NCBI RefSeq assembly: GCF_023856365.1
Contig: NC_064550.1
Location: 18,539,629-18,603,628 of the forward strand
Length of the DNA: 64,000 nt
Reading direction: 5' to 3'
Source of the DNA: Brienomyrus brachyistius
Lineage: Eukaryota; Chordata; Actinopteri; Osteoglossiformes; Mormyridae
Position numbers and translations under genes: made by a program. This document shows, piece by piece, positions 54,159 through 63,399 of the stretch. The notes under the pieces are model-generated. The model saw nothing but the letters and a program-made list of their open reading frames with translations. It was not told the origin of the DNA and made no database searches. Position 1 is the stretch's first letter. The number at the start of each line of letters is the position of its first letter.

Positions 54159-57100
54159 TTTTAATCATTCATGGGAGAAGAACTTACATAAAGTGACTTT
54201 GTATTTGAATGAGACCAAATACTTGTGTTTAGGGAGAAGGACGCTATACCATTGGCATCAGTGGTAATATTCTTCGTCCAGGAATAATCAGATAAATAAA
54301 TTTTCATATTGGCGATGGGCGACTTCTTATAATCAACAGCTTTTATCTGAAAAAAGAAGCAAAACACAGACATTTTCTTATACATTTCCTAAGGCACTGA
54401 ATCATTGTCTGTAAAGTCTTTTGGAAAACTGGGGGACAGCGTTAGAATCCAGCACCGATTCAGTACGGAAATAAAAAATTCTTATTGATAAACTTATAGC
54501 CTTTTGGACTATGTAATCCATAAATATAGGAGAAGTGTTGCATGAGCAGTCCTTGGAGGTCTCAGCATTTCTCTGATGTTCCAAACGTACTTTGCCCTCA
54601 AAGGTGGAGTTGTGGTGGAAAACAGTGGGTGTGTCCACAAACGATAACCCTCCAGCATCAGCATTCAGGCTTATTCGAGCTGTTTCTTCTAGGAAGACAC
54701 CTAGAGAACGAAACTCCCATAAACATTCCCATAAACACGTACATAATTTTCTAGCACTTCTCCTGCACCACATGGAGCATAACTGTACCCTTACCTGTTC
54801 CTTCTTCCTCTAATTTCATGGTGAATTTCAGCGAGCGTGCAAAATCATCCCAATTGACTGAACAAAAATGGGACATGCTGAACCGGTGGAAGGCACAGCC
54901 CATTTTGTTGACCTGAGGAAATAAGTGTATCACATGTTCAGAAGGGAGAACAATGTTTCATTCTGTAGCAATCTGCAATTTGCAGTGGTTTAAAGATAGA
55001 CACTGTGTTAATTGTCAAGTCAGTGAGCATTATACAACACATATAATACTTCGAAAAGTCTTATGCAGTTTAGGATATTTAATCGGAGTAACAAGTGTAT
55101 ATTTGCTCAAGAAAAAAAACACACATTTTAACATCAGAACCAGAGGTGAAAAGTTCAGGTGCAGAAAGTACAAATCCAGACCGAGGTTTTGTTTCAACCG
55201 TTCAGCTGAGTATAAAGAGTCAGAGTCACAGAGCACGCAGCTGATTGGTCGGCTGTAGATAAAAGCTTCTCCTGAAGCAGCCAGTACAGTCAGTAATAAT
55301 TGCATATAAATTATGCAGAAATGTTAATTCAAACACCTTTCAATTGCCTATTCTGAGTGGGATCACATGGAGGCCGAGAGTCAATTCCAGGCAGCACAGA
55401 ACGCAAGCCAGGCATATATCCTGGACAGGATGCCAGTCCATTCAGGACTCGTAAATGCACACACTCTGGGTAATTTAGGGATGCCAGTTAGCCTGACCAC
55501 CGGAGGTGTGAGGCACCAGGGCTAACCACTGACCCACCGCACCGCCTAGATAAGTTAATTTCAGTAATATACAGTTCATGTATATCCTCAAATAAGAACA
55601 GAATTATGTCAGAAAGTGAGATTATGTTCATATGCAGAACATAACTGACAATGAACAAAGTGGGACATGTGCAGGTTTCCCACCTACCTGAACGTCTTCC
55701 ATCTGACAGACTGCAGTGGCATTAGTGTCCTGTGAATAACTGTAGACTTCTCGACACAGCTTCAGCGACGCTACGCCAACCACAGGCTTCCCATACGTAT
55801 ACCTGAAAAACGCAGCAAGCCCAAATTTTCTGTCTGACTTCCTGAACACTAGCTGAGGCCCTGATTAGAAAAAAATCCAGCAACAACCTGTCATGACCTG
55901 CTCGTCCCATCCTCCTGTATGCCACGCCCCCCTCGCGACCTTGTGTGGAATCCCCGCGTTACCAGCTGTTTCTCATTGTTGTGAATTAGTCTGATGTACT
56001 TAAGTCTGCGTTTGAGTACGTTTCCCCAGTTCTGCCATTTCCGTCATATTGTGTCTGCCTGTTCCGTGTTCGTCCAGAATTAAATCCTGAGTTTTCCCCT
56101 GTTCCCTGAGTCCTGCCTCTGTTTCCGCGGTCCGTACCTTCATGCCACTGTGACACAAACAACAGAAGGTCTCACTCACGTGCCACACACTCCAGCCTCA
56201 ATCTCCTTTTCCAGGACATTGACCTCCTCTGGCACTTTAAGGTCCACCTGGAACCTTGGTAAAACTAAATACAATGACCAGAAGAATGAAAGTTAGTTTG
56301 TTCTGAATACAAGTTTCCTCTACTGCTAATCTGACCAGCGAAGAGGTTAGCAGCAATTTTTTATAGACCAGGGGTGTAAAACTGCAGTCCTGGGGGGCCG
56401 GAGTCCTGTGTAGCTTAGTTCTTTCCCTGTTCCACCACAAATGATTCAGCTCAAGAGCTGTGTGGTAATTAGCACAAGGAGTTAAATCAGGTGTGTTAAA
56501 TGAGGGGAAACCCAAAAATGTGCAGGACTCCGGCCCCCCAGGACTGGAGTTTCATACCCCTGATATAGATGGAGGGAACCTGTAACTGTTGGTTAAGAGG
56601 AAGGGTAGAGACCTAAGGAATGCATGAGGCACACATGTCAATTAGACTCAACCTTTTGCTATAAAACGCACCATAGTCTTTAACCTCGAAATTTTCTTCA
56701 ACGTGGCCATTCTGGCTCCACACGGAGAGTTTGTATCGTCCTGGGTATGCCTTAGAATTCAGTGGGAAGGACATCTGCAGAATTCTGCCATTGTTCGTGC
56801 TGTTGACCCACTGGCCAATTATATGGCCCACAGGAGACTGTAGGGGAATGCAGAGCATGAGAATGTCAACTCCAGAATTTCTACCTGTATGTCAAATAAA
56901 CTGCAACATAAAAATGTTTTACATTTAGAAAACTATTAAAATGTAAATATATTATGCTTTTCTATATGGATTTTATATACAGCTCTGGAAAAAATTGAGA
57001 CCACAGCAAAATTTCAGTTTCACTCATTTCTCAATTTATGGATATGCACCTGTGTAATATATACACTTTTTGCAAACTCCAGCCTTGTCTTTCCCAGCTT

Positions 57101-59518
57101 CTCACTGATGAAGGGCTTCTTCCTTGCTTTCTGGGACTTCAGTCCTGCTTCTAGGAGCCTCATACAAACTATCCCAGCAGTGCACTTCACATCACTTAAT
57201 GTATCCCATTCTTTTATAAGGTCAGCTGAGGTCATCCGCCAATTTATGAGACACTGCCGGATAAGTTAACAGCCATCTCTGGCATTAGGAAGTTGCTTCT
57301 GCCCTCTATCTGGCTGGTTTCTGGTAACTGCCAGTGTCTCCTGCTTCACCTTATTCTTGTCTCCTGCTGTCTTAGAAACTTTGAGCCTAGAAGCAGCCAG
57401 CCTCACAGTGTAGCCTTCTGCCGGCAGAAGCAGGATTAAACCAGGATTTAACAATGCAGAGTGGTCTCTTACTTTTGTTCCAGAGCTGTGTATATGTATG
57501 CCTTTTCAACTATTTACTCAATAAAAACATCAAGTTTACTGGTTCAAGCCAGATTCCTATATTCTGTGTATTTAGTACTGATCTAACACTAATGGTACAG
57601 CCCATCTGAAACAATGCTTTAATATATCATTATTCCTATGACAGTATATTTTCAATTTCATGACTGTTCTCTAAGCTGGGATCCTCCTCTGAGTATCGAC
57701 AGACCAGATGACAGACCCGTGACCTTCCATGTTTTGGACAATTGAGGTGTTACCACACATTTCTGATCCTTCAGCTTGTGTCGTCACCGTGCAGCCTAAT
57801 TACCTGGAGTTCCATGCGGTCATACTGCAGAAAGAAGGAAACATGCAGACAATAGCCCTGTTAATGACTGTACCCACACTGCACCCCTTGAGAAACTGGG
57901 CAATAACTCTGCACTTTCCTGCAATATTTAACTTTGTTGCCTATTAGATTTGTTAAGCTCTCAGAGGTCAGATTCGGGGGGGGGGGGGGGGGGGGGGGAC
58001 AGTAGCGGAGGGTGCCATCAGAGGCAGCACCAGCACCTGTGTGCCATCACCTACACCCCCACACTGAGACTCAAATCTTAACATTTGGACAGTGTAAATT
58101 AAGACTTTGCCATCTTGTTCATCTGACTTCCTATGCTGCCCCCTGGAGGACGGGCTCCCCCTTTGGGTCTGGTTAGGGTTATGGCTTCCTCTGCTGCCCC
58201 CTGGAGGACGGGCTCCCCCTTTGGGTCTGGTTAGGGTTAGGGCTTCTCTGCTGCCCCCTGGAGGACGGGCTCCCCCTCTGGGTCTGGTTAGGGTTAGGGC
58301 TTCTCTGCTGCCCCCTGGAGGATGGGCTCCCCCTTTGGGTCTGGTTAGGGTTAGGGCTTCTCTGCTGCCCCCTGGAGGACGGGCTCCCCCTTTGGGTCTG
58401 GTTAGGGTTAGGGCTTCTCTGCTGCCCCCTGGAGGACGGGCTCCCCCTTTGGGTCTGGTTAGGGTTAGGGCTTCTCTGCTGCCCCCTGGAGGACGGGCTC
58501 CCCCTCTGGGTCTGGTTAGGGTTAGGGCTTCTCTGCTGCCCCCTGGAGGACGGGCTCCCCCTTTGGGTTTGGTTAGGGTTAGGGCTTCTCTGCTGCCCCC
58601 TGGAGGAAGGGCTCCCCCTTTGAGTCTGGTTCCTCCCATGGTTTATTCTTTTTATGGGGTTTTTCCTTGCCACTATCACCTCTGTCTTGCTCACTGGGGG
58701 CTTTGGGCAGGGATAATGTAAAGCACTTTGAGACAGTGTAATGTTGTGCAATGCGTTATACAAATGAAATACAATTGAAAGGTAACGTACAAGTACGGGG
58801 TAGTGGGGGACACATCCTAAATATGACCTTTGGCTACAGTGCAGCCCTGAGCAGCTGCGTCGCCTTGTCCTTGCTTTCGGCCAATGTGCTGAGTAAGCCC
58901 AACCCAGCATTTCCAGTCAGAGGCACCGGTCAATCACCTTTGAACACCCACGCCTGTTTGTTCCCAAAACCAGGCCTGCCTCAGCCATTCCCCCTGTCAC
59001 TATGACAAATAAAGCCTTGAATAGCCCAAAGTGGTGCAACTACTGAAAACTAGCCCCCCTTAGCATAGATTAGTGCTCCCCCAACACCGCGAGGCTGTGA
59101 TTTCTCATTAATGTTTCACCTAAACCTAGCCTTGAAAAAGTGTGGATGAAGGAGAACAGCGCATCCCACTAAGTTTGAGATTTAAGAAGCAATCCCTGTT
59201 TCTTACCAGCTGATTGACAGGAATCAAATTCTCATCCACGGTGAAAATACGGAAATGCACTAAAAAGAAGGGAAAGAAAAGGGGGACAAACATGAATCAG
59301 TATATGAGTAAATTACATAATACCCAATATTATAATTCCTATGTTATAATAGGAGCCGGCGAAACTGTGATATTCATTTAAATATCGCTGCGCTGGCCAG
59401 AATATTTTATGCTCAGCACCAACAATATCTCCCACTCTCAGTGTTTTTCATCAAGGTGATTAATGCATAGCTATGCACAATTTTCAAAATGCACAAGTTA
59501 CTGTCGAATGATTGTGCA

Positions 59519-59579
<61 letters not shown>

Positions 59580-60996
59580 ACGCAGGGGAAGGGTCACCTG
59601 TCTGCCCTTGTTTGTAAACAGGTTTATCAGTCCGAATGAACGTTGAGAAGGACATGGGAGTAAACATCACATCGCTTCTCTTTGTTATTCGAGAGGACGT
59701 CCCTTGGACTTCCACCTCAATGCTCTGTTGAGAATTTTCCTTCACCACTGGAGCCTGCAGTTGAAGACAACAGGCCAAATATTGTTATATAATAGTGCTT
59801 ATAATCCACACATATTAGAGCAATTACATATAAAGATCACAAAATAACAATGTCTTACTAAGATGACTTATTACTAGGTTACCATAAAGAGTACAGGGTA
59901 CGTTTAAGACAACGTAGTCTTTATAAAACACAGGGACACATACCCCCCCCCCCCCCACCCTCACCACTCTCCACCCCCAGTCTGGTATTTTAAATTCATA
60001 TCTAGGTAGATGGTTTACCTGAAAGAGGAAACATTCATAGAAGTCTTGGTCCATCCGTTTGAGAAACAGTGTCTTCCTTTGGTCATTGTGCGTCAGTGCG
60101 ACAGTCAGGGTCAGGGACTCGTTAGGGGAAAAGACATGGGCACATACTGTGGCCTCAGACCCCCCCTGGATCGTACCCGGGAAGGTGACCCAGAAAAACA
60201 CTACAAAAAACACAGTATAAGTTACCGTGCCTTCAGACACACAGTGAAATTAGCCGAACTGAATCAGAGCGAAGACTGATTTATTGAGGGTTTATATCTT
60301 ACAGTCTAAAACGCATTATTAGGATATTCACTGATACAAACGGGTGGCACTAATATTTTCACTCCAGGGGTACAAGACTAGAGAGCCCAATATGTCATAC
60401 AGCCAGAAAAAAAATGAATTTGTAAAGATAAATACATTAGATACAAGCAAATACATTTACAGAAATTGGCATTAAGCATTGATATGACTAGCACAAGCCA
60501 TATTTTCAAATAATAAATTACTATATAATTTTATTTTATTTAACTTAGGCCTAATATTTTCAAATAGCATTGTCATTTAATGAGTAGGGGGTGGAACTGC
60601 ACCCATGGAAAATCTCTACTGATAAGCTTTCATACCTTAATGATATCAAGGATAAATCTCTATCTATATATATTTTTAACAGTCGATTCTCTGCTTTGCT
60701 ATTTCCATAAGGAAATTACTCAGAAACGAGGCTGCGCACGCCCATTTAGCAATCATAAAATCACATCAGAATTAAACGATAGGAACAGGATCCCTGGGTT
60801 TTTTTGGTAACATTCAACTTTAACTGTCAGCTAAAGGTATGTTTAACTATACGCTGTCAAAGGAGAAGATGCATTTCCGTGCATGTGATGTTTGAAAAAG
60901 CTACAGGCAAGAAGTTCTGGTTTTATTTACTTACGGACTTTTGGTTGCTTGACAGGCGACGAGCAGAAGGCAGAGAAGGATAGCTACTCTAGACAT
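42773..60996 (-). CDS. a2m: alpha-2-macroglobulin-like protease inhibitor, 34 coding exons
   Basis: This is a secreted thioester-containing proteinase trap. Coding exons: 60996-60935, 60200-60019, 59754-59598, 59259-59207, 57824-57804, 56837-56672, 56264-56180, 55802-55688, 54912-54795, 54700-54591, 54346-54188, 54005-53760, 52803-52740, 52662-52517, 52327-52181, 51726-51679, 51217-51027, 50856-50631, 50396-50276, 50185-50064, 49768-49717, 48925-48842, 48485-48309, 48016-47938, 47553-47397, 46842-46768, 46452-46290, 45787-45597, 45510-45295, 44630-44512, 44328-44238, 43516-43448, 43352-43247, 42822-42773. Phases agree from exon 2 onward. Exon sizes 21 and 110 bp match those I recall for human A2M. 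The exon 1/2 junction is off by one base. About 1388 residues (human 1474). It may be a2m, a paralogue or an a2ml; synteny alone does not decide. Confidence 0.92.
43614..43780. mobile_element. hAT-type MITE, family B copy 2, near-perfect palindrome
   Basis: The element is 167 bp and starts CAGAGGTGGCAATTTCAGGT. Its two halves are almost exact inverted copies over about 75 bp each. Flanking 8-bp duplications TACAAGAC (43606-43613) and CACAAGAC (43781-43788) match at 7 of 8. It lies in the a2m-like intron between exons 31 and 32. Confidence 0.9.
44754..45235 (-). mobile_element. Tc1/mariner-type MITE, family C copy 2
   Basis: The ends are ACACTACCGGTCAAAAAT and the inverted CGTTTGACTGGCAGTGT. 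The interior is the reverse complement of 15040-15480. It lies in the a2m-like intron between exons 29 and 30. Confidence 0.8.
47024..47293. mobile_element. MITE with perfect 8-bp duplication (270 bp)
   Basis: The ends are GGTAACACTTTGCTTAAATG and the inverted CTTTAAATAAAGTGTTGCT. Exact duplications GACTTTGT lie at 47016-47023 and 47294-47301. The interior is rich in ATAATGCATTATAA palindromes. The 8-bp duplication suggests hAT. It lies in the a2m-like intron between exons 25 and 26. Confidence 0.88.
47698..47785 (-). repeat. fragment of the LINE-tail-type repeat
   Basis: It contains CCATCCATTTTCTGTAACTGC and ATTCTGGGTCACGATGGC, matching the tail end of the repeat at 33298-33643 with a short head remnant (CACTGCGCCACC). 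Confidence 0.6.
48309..48485 (-). other. a2m: a2m-like exon 23: thioester exon
   Basis: The exon encodes [20 protein letters not shown], with the Cys-Gly-Glu-Gln thioester at about residue 910 (codons at 48412-48429). All four motif residues are intact, so covalent capture of proteinases should be possible. The next exons (47397-48016) continue the alpha-helical thioester domain ([22 protein letters not shown]). Confidence 0.93.
48964..48988. repeat. (CA)n microsatellite near an acceptor
   Basis: About 12 CA units on the plus strand, read as (UG)n in the a2m-like transcript, about 38 nt upstream of the exon 22 acceptor. Confidence 0.9.
49630..49705. repeat. 21-bp tandem repeat
   Basis: TTGGACACAGACAGACGGTGT is repeated nearly three times in the a2m-like intron after exon 21. 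The third unit is partial and altered. Confidence 0.85.
51027..51726 (-). other. a2m: a2m-like exons 16-17: bait region
   Basis: Exon 16 (48 bp, [16 protein letters not shown]) is much shorter than the roughly 50 residues I recall at this place in human A2M; I rate it 0.6. Exon 17 runs from [10 protein letters not shown] to [16 protein letters not shown]. The bait, between PQC and FFPETW, is rich in aromatic, Leu and Gly residues and poor in Arg/Lys. That suggests a preference for chymotrypsin- or elastase-like proteinases (inference). Confidence 0.7.
51440..51645 (-). repeat. decayed LINE-tail-type repeat
   Basis: Pieces such as GGGGAGTACATGCAAACTCC and GAGACTCAAATCCCC match the head of the repeat at 33298-33643. 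It is an old copy in the a2m-like intron between exons 16 and 17. Confidence 0.5.
52342..52386. repeat. (AC)n microsatellite abutting exon 15 acceptor
   Basis: About 22 AC units on the plus strand end about 14 nt from exon 15. In the transcript this is (UG)n followed by CGCGCGCUUUCCAG and the exon. It occupies the place of a normal polypyrimidine tract. Confidence 0.95.
52494..52511. repeat. (AC)n microsatellite next to exon 14 donor
   Basis: Read on the transcript strand, the donor AAG|GUAUAG runs straight into (UG)n of about eight units. Confidence 0.9.
52804..53759. other. a2m-like intron 12, possible hAT fragment
   Basis: A 956-bp intron. Positions about 52935-53010 (GGCGGACCGCGGTCCGGGTC and onward) resemble GC-rich hAT element ends, but the opposite end was not found. 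The rest is unique AT-rich sequence with no coding signal. Confidence 0.4.
54104..54160. repeat. A-run, (AT)n, T-run
   Basis: A run of A, about 38 bp of AT, then a run of T. It is self-complementary and lies about 27 nt from the exon 11 donor in the a2m-like gene. Confidence 0.85.
55141..55260. mobile_element. hAT-type MITE, family B copy 3, truncated
   Basis: The left half CAGAGGTGAAAAGTTCAGGT is clear, but the right inverted end is missing or decayed. It is in the a2m-like intron between exons 8 and 9. Confidence 0.65.
55370..55550 (-). repeat. decayed LINE-tail-type repeat
   Basis: Pieces ACAGGATGCCAGTCCATTC and GGAGGTGTGAGGCACCAGGG match the family seen at 33298-33643, with much divergence. 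Confidence 0.55.
55889..56155 (+). mobile_element. solo-LTR candidate (267 bp)
   Basis: It begins TGTCATGACC and ends CACTGTGACA, the TG...CA form of an LTR. Flanks CAACC and CAAAC match at 4 of 5. A TATA-like GTACTTAAGTC near 56000 and an ATTAAA signal near 56080 give the expected promoter and polyadenylation order. No internal region or second LTR is adjacent. It lies in the a2m-like intron between exons 7 and 8. Confidence 0.7.
56369..56562. mobile_element. hAT-type MITE (194 bp)
   Basis: The ends CAGGGGTGTAAAACTGCAGT and the inverted ACTGGAGTTTCATACCCCTG extend into GC-rich arms (CTGGGGGGCCGGAGTCCTG and its mate). The flanks TTATAGAC and ATATAGAT match at 6 of 8. It lies in the a2m-like intron between exons 6 and 7. 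Confidence 0.82.
56980..57488 (-). mobile_element. Tc1-like transposon with transposase debris, copy 2
   Basis: Terminal inverted repeats ACAGCTCTGGAAAAAATTGA and CCAGAGCTGT are flanked by TA. On the minus strand, broken pieces of a Tc1-type transposase DNA-binding region can be read ([11 protein letters not shown] near 57370; [19 protein letters not shown] near 57100). The catalytic DDE region is deleted, so it cannot move on its own. It lies in the a2m-like intron between exons 5 and 6. Confidence 0.85.
57976..57998. repeat. 23-base G-run
   Basis: A pure G homopolymer, read as poly(C) in the a2m-like transcript. Its length is likely unstable and assembly-sensitive. Confidence 0.95.
58130..58635. 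repeat. 57-bp minisatellite, about 9 units
   Basis: The unit contains CTGCTGCCCCCTGGAGGACG, CTCCCCCTTTGGGTCTGG and TTAGGGTTAGGG. Units differ by single bases and the first is slightly altered. Because 57 is a multiple of 3 and the unit lacks stops in several frames, long open frames of about 200 codons appear on both strands. It lies inside the a2m-like intron between exons 4 and 5. Confidence 0.96.
59519..59573. repeat. (GA)n microsatellite after exon 3 donor
   Basis: About 54 bp of GA with one phase break, starting about 25 nt downstream of the a2m-like exon 3 donor. It reads as (CU)n in the transcript, a possible polypyrimidine-binding-protein site. Confidence 0.9.
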
Positions 60997-61059
60997 TTTA
61001 ATATGAGATATTTCAGCGACCCACGAGACTGGCGCTGATCTGGTTTAAGAGCCGGGTCT

Positions 61060-61110
61060 GCATTCTGCTCAACCTTGCACTTCCACAGTACAAATAGCTT
61101 CTTTACACTG
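61060..61110 (-). promoter_or_regulatory. a2m: possible a2m-like core promoter
   Basis: On the minus strand, GCTATTTGTAC (about 61091-61101) is TATA-like and lies about 95 nt above the start codon. A FOX-type TGTTTAC lies just upstream (about 61108-61114). The spacing would put the start site near 61065. Motif evidence only. Confidence 0.3.
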
Positions 61111-61114
61111 TTTA

Positions 61115-61734
61115 CTGAAGGATAACATTACGGTCACTGACTTGCCTTATCGACATCTGCTACGATAGAGGTAATGATCTCTGACGTGCTATGCATCTTT
61201 CCTTTGACTAGATATGTGGAGACTTCTAGATCCTACATGAATGGTAACCACGAGGTAACACCTCAAACTGTTAAGGAAAGGTACCATAACATTAAATTGT
61301 CGCTGAAATGCATATTCGGTGCGGCAAATAGGCAGCTATTTCAGTATTAGGACACTCGAGCAAGCTGTGGTAGCTGAAATCTTTAAGACTGTCTGTGGTC
61401 ATAGGTATCGTTATGACCCTAGCACTGGAAATCTCCGTGTTCAGGACTATTTCTTATTAACATCACTCTCAAATCGGCACAATGAGAAGAGATGATGGTA
61501 AAATAGCAGGGGGGTGAGGTTGGACGGGTAGCACTAGCTGTTATATGGATGCGGTTCTGCAGCTTGATTAGGGGGTTTTATCCGGGTTTTTACCTCAATC
61601 CAAAAATATTATTTGCTCCAGAAAATTGGCGAAGCTCGATTATTCTCAGTTTTATAGGTGAGGACCATGATAATCAGTGGATCACTGAGTTACAGGTAAA
61701 TGTGTGGCTACTGAAAGTGGATTATCATTGTGGG
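61115..61734. other. upstream flank of the a2m-like gene
   Basis: Unique AT-rich sequence with no coding exon or clear repeat. It may hold distal regulatory sites of the a2m-like gene. Confidence 0.4.
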
Positions 61735-61905
61735 GGGTGGGGGGGGCACAGTGGTGCAGTGGTCAGGACTGTTACCTCACACCTCTGGGACTTGGCTTCA
61801 AGTCTCTGCCAGGGTTCCATGTGTGTGGAGTTTGCATGTTCTCCCTGTGTCATTGTGGGGTTTCCTCTAGGTACTTCAGTCCCACCCCCCCAAGTCCTGC
61901 CTGTG
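61735..61905 (+). mobile_element. truncated LINE-tail-type repeat
   Basis: Head segment GTGCAGTGGTCAGGACTGTT through GTGGGGTTTCCTCTAGGTAC matches the copies at 13935 and 33298, but the GGATGG tail is missing. A G-rich run precedes it. Confidence 0.7.
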
Positions 61906-61924
61906 GTGGCCAGGTGGTCACCTA

Positions 61925-63350
61925 GCTCCTCTAGGGTACACCAACATGGTAGAAGAATTCCATGATGAGCTTTTTGGCCACGGTTGCTGCCCTTTGCATC
62001 GGTGCCCCCACCTGGAAGGTCTGGCACTCTGCACCGGCAGCTTGGTCTTTTCTGGATGGTGAACATAGCAGCAGAAGCAGCTCTGCAATTTCCCACGTGT
62101 CTTTGCTGCCCCAAAGTGCCTGGATCCTGTTGTGCAATACACTGCCAACAGGACCATAGGTCGAAGGTTCTGGGGCCCTGGTAGCTACAGTGGCTGTTGA
62201 GCAATGTCTACGGACACGCTTCTCAAATGCCCCCCGCTGGGAGTAGAAGGCTTTGGTTTCTGAGTCCAGCGTGGAGACCTACCTCCCTGTGAAATCATTG
62301 TTAGAGAAATCGGAAACATGGATGAGCAGGTCATCGAGGTGGATGATGCACTGGTTGTGGGGGACACAGACCAACCCTTGCTTCATCAACCTATCAAAGG
62401 TGGCTGGGGCATTGCAGAGGCTGAATGGTTGAGAGTGTTATAGAGACGAGTCCTTCTGGGTCATGCTGTTCAGAAGCCAGAAGTCTACACAAAAGAATCT
62501 TCTGCCCATGGTCCAAAGGTTCAAAGCCACCTGCTGCTGCTGCCATCTCCCGAATCATCTGCTCTGCTGTTGATGCTTCTGAAACACCAGCCGATGAGGT
62601 CACAGCCGCATGGCTGGGCATGTCTGCTGTTGATGTGGCGTTGGACAAGCATGGTGAGGCTGCACTCTTTGCGGCGAAGATATCCAAATGCCAATCCAGC
62701 AAAGTCTTCGATCTGTGTCGCCACTGAGCTGCCACGCCCACACTGCTCTGCTTTCACAGCTCGTTAACTGTCTGCACCACTTCCAGAGAGGAATTCACTG
62801 CCGCCTTGCCCTGCACCGGAGGACTTGACTGTGCGTCGGAGTTGATCGGAACAGTTGGGGGAGCGATGGTTCCCTTTGCCGCAATTCTCTGTCTTGTCCG
62901 CCGATTCTGCTGCTGGCCCCCCATCTTGCTGGTGGGGCACCGTGCCCACACCAGGGTGCAGAGTGGCGGTAGGCATGTGGATGTTAGCTACCAGGTGGCA
63001 CAACAAACCAGCCTGATGATGGAGGCATCCCGGATATCAGCCAACCACACCTCCAGCTCTGTGGTTCACCACGCCAACATGATTTAAAGCCGAGGGGCCC
63101 ACCCCAGTGTCGGAGGCGAGTCGAACTCCCATTGGCTCCCACCCCGGTGGGGCCGCCTGGATTATGTCTGGTAGGACACCCGGGTGTATGAGAGTGATGG
63201 TGGACGTTGTATCCACCAGGGCTTGGCAGTGGGTGCCCCCCCCCCCCCCACAATGCAGTCCACATACATTCCAAAGCTGGGTAACTTGATGGGTAATAGT
63301 GATGCAAGCGATGACTCCCTCACTGCACCACCTGACTGGAGTTTCATTCT
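61925..63350 (-). pseudogene. Ty3/gypsy-type retrotransposon pol relic
   Basis: Broken reading frames on the minus strand retain, in the correct order, an aspartic-protease-like motif (ALVDTTSTITLI, about 63190-63225, with DTG changed to DTT), a reverse-transcriptase segment (LCNAPATFDRLM about 62395-62420 and LDDLL about 62324-62338), and an integrase-core-like segment (AKKLIMEFFYHVGVP about 61930-61980). Several frameshifts, stops and large internal deletions separate them, so it is inactive. Assignment rests on motif recognition only, and no LTR pair was found around it. Confidence 0.75.
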
Positions 63351-63399
63351 AGTTGTGACTTCTGAGGTTTTTTCGACAGTACTCAGTAAGGGGCCAGTA

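Larger units (their letters stand above)
52740..60996 (-). other. a2m: a2m-like exons 1-13: leader and macroglobulin domains
   Basis: Exon 1 encodes a leader ([17 protein letters not shown]). Exons 2-13 encode the repeated MG domains, with family pieces [53 protein letters not shown] and [11 protein letters not shown]. These domains form the wall of the trap. Exon 10 ends at AAA|GTACGT and not at the open frame's natural end; homology to exon 11 (KAVDYKKSP) and a 110-bp length decided this. Confidence 0.88.

Noticed and set aside
54402..54590. Extension of a2m-like exon 10 into the open frame below 54591
   Set aside because: The frame stays open, but a GTACGT donor at 54590 gives the family's exon length and joins exon 11 in register; the extension has no family similarity.
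58130..58635. Interstitial telomere
   Set aside because: TTAGGG occurs only as a pair within a longer GC-rich unit, not as an uninterrupted telomeric array.
57968..58910. Three open frames of 204-243 codons on both strands
   Set aside because: They are produced by the 57-bp minisatellite, whose length is a multiple of three. The region is an intron of the a2m-like gene and the translations are simple repeats.
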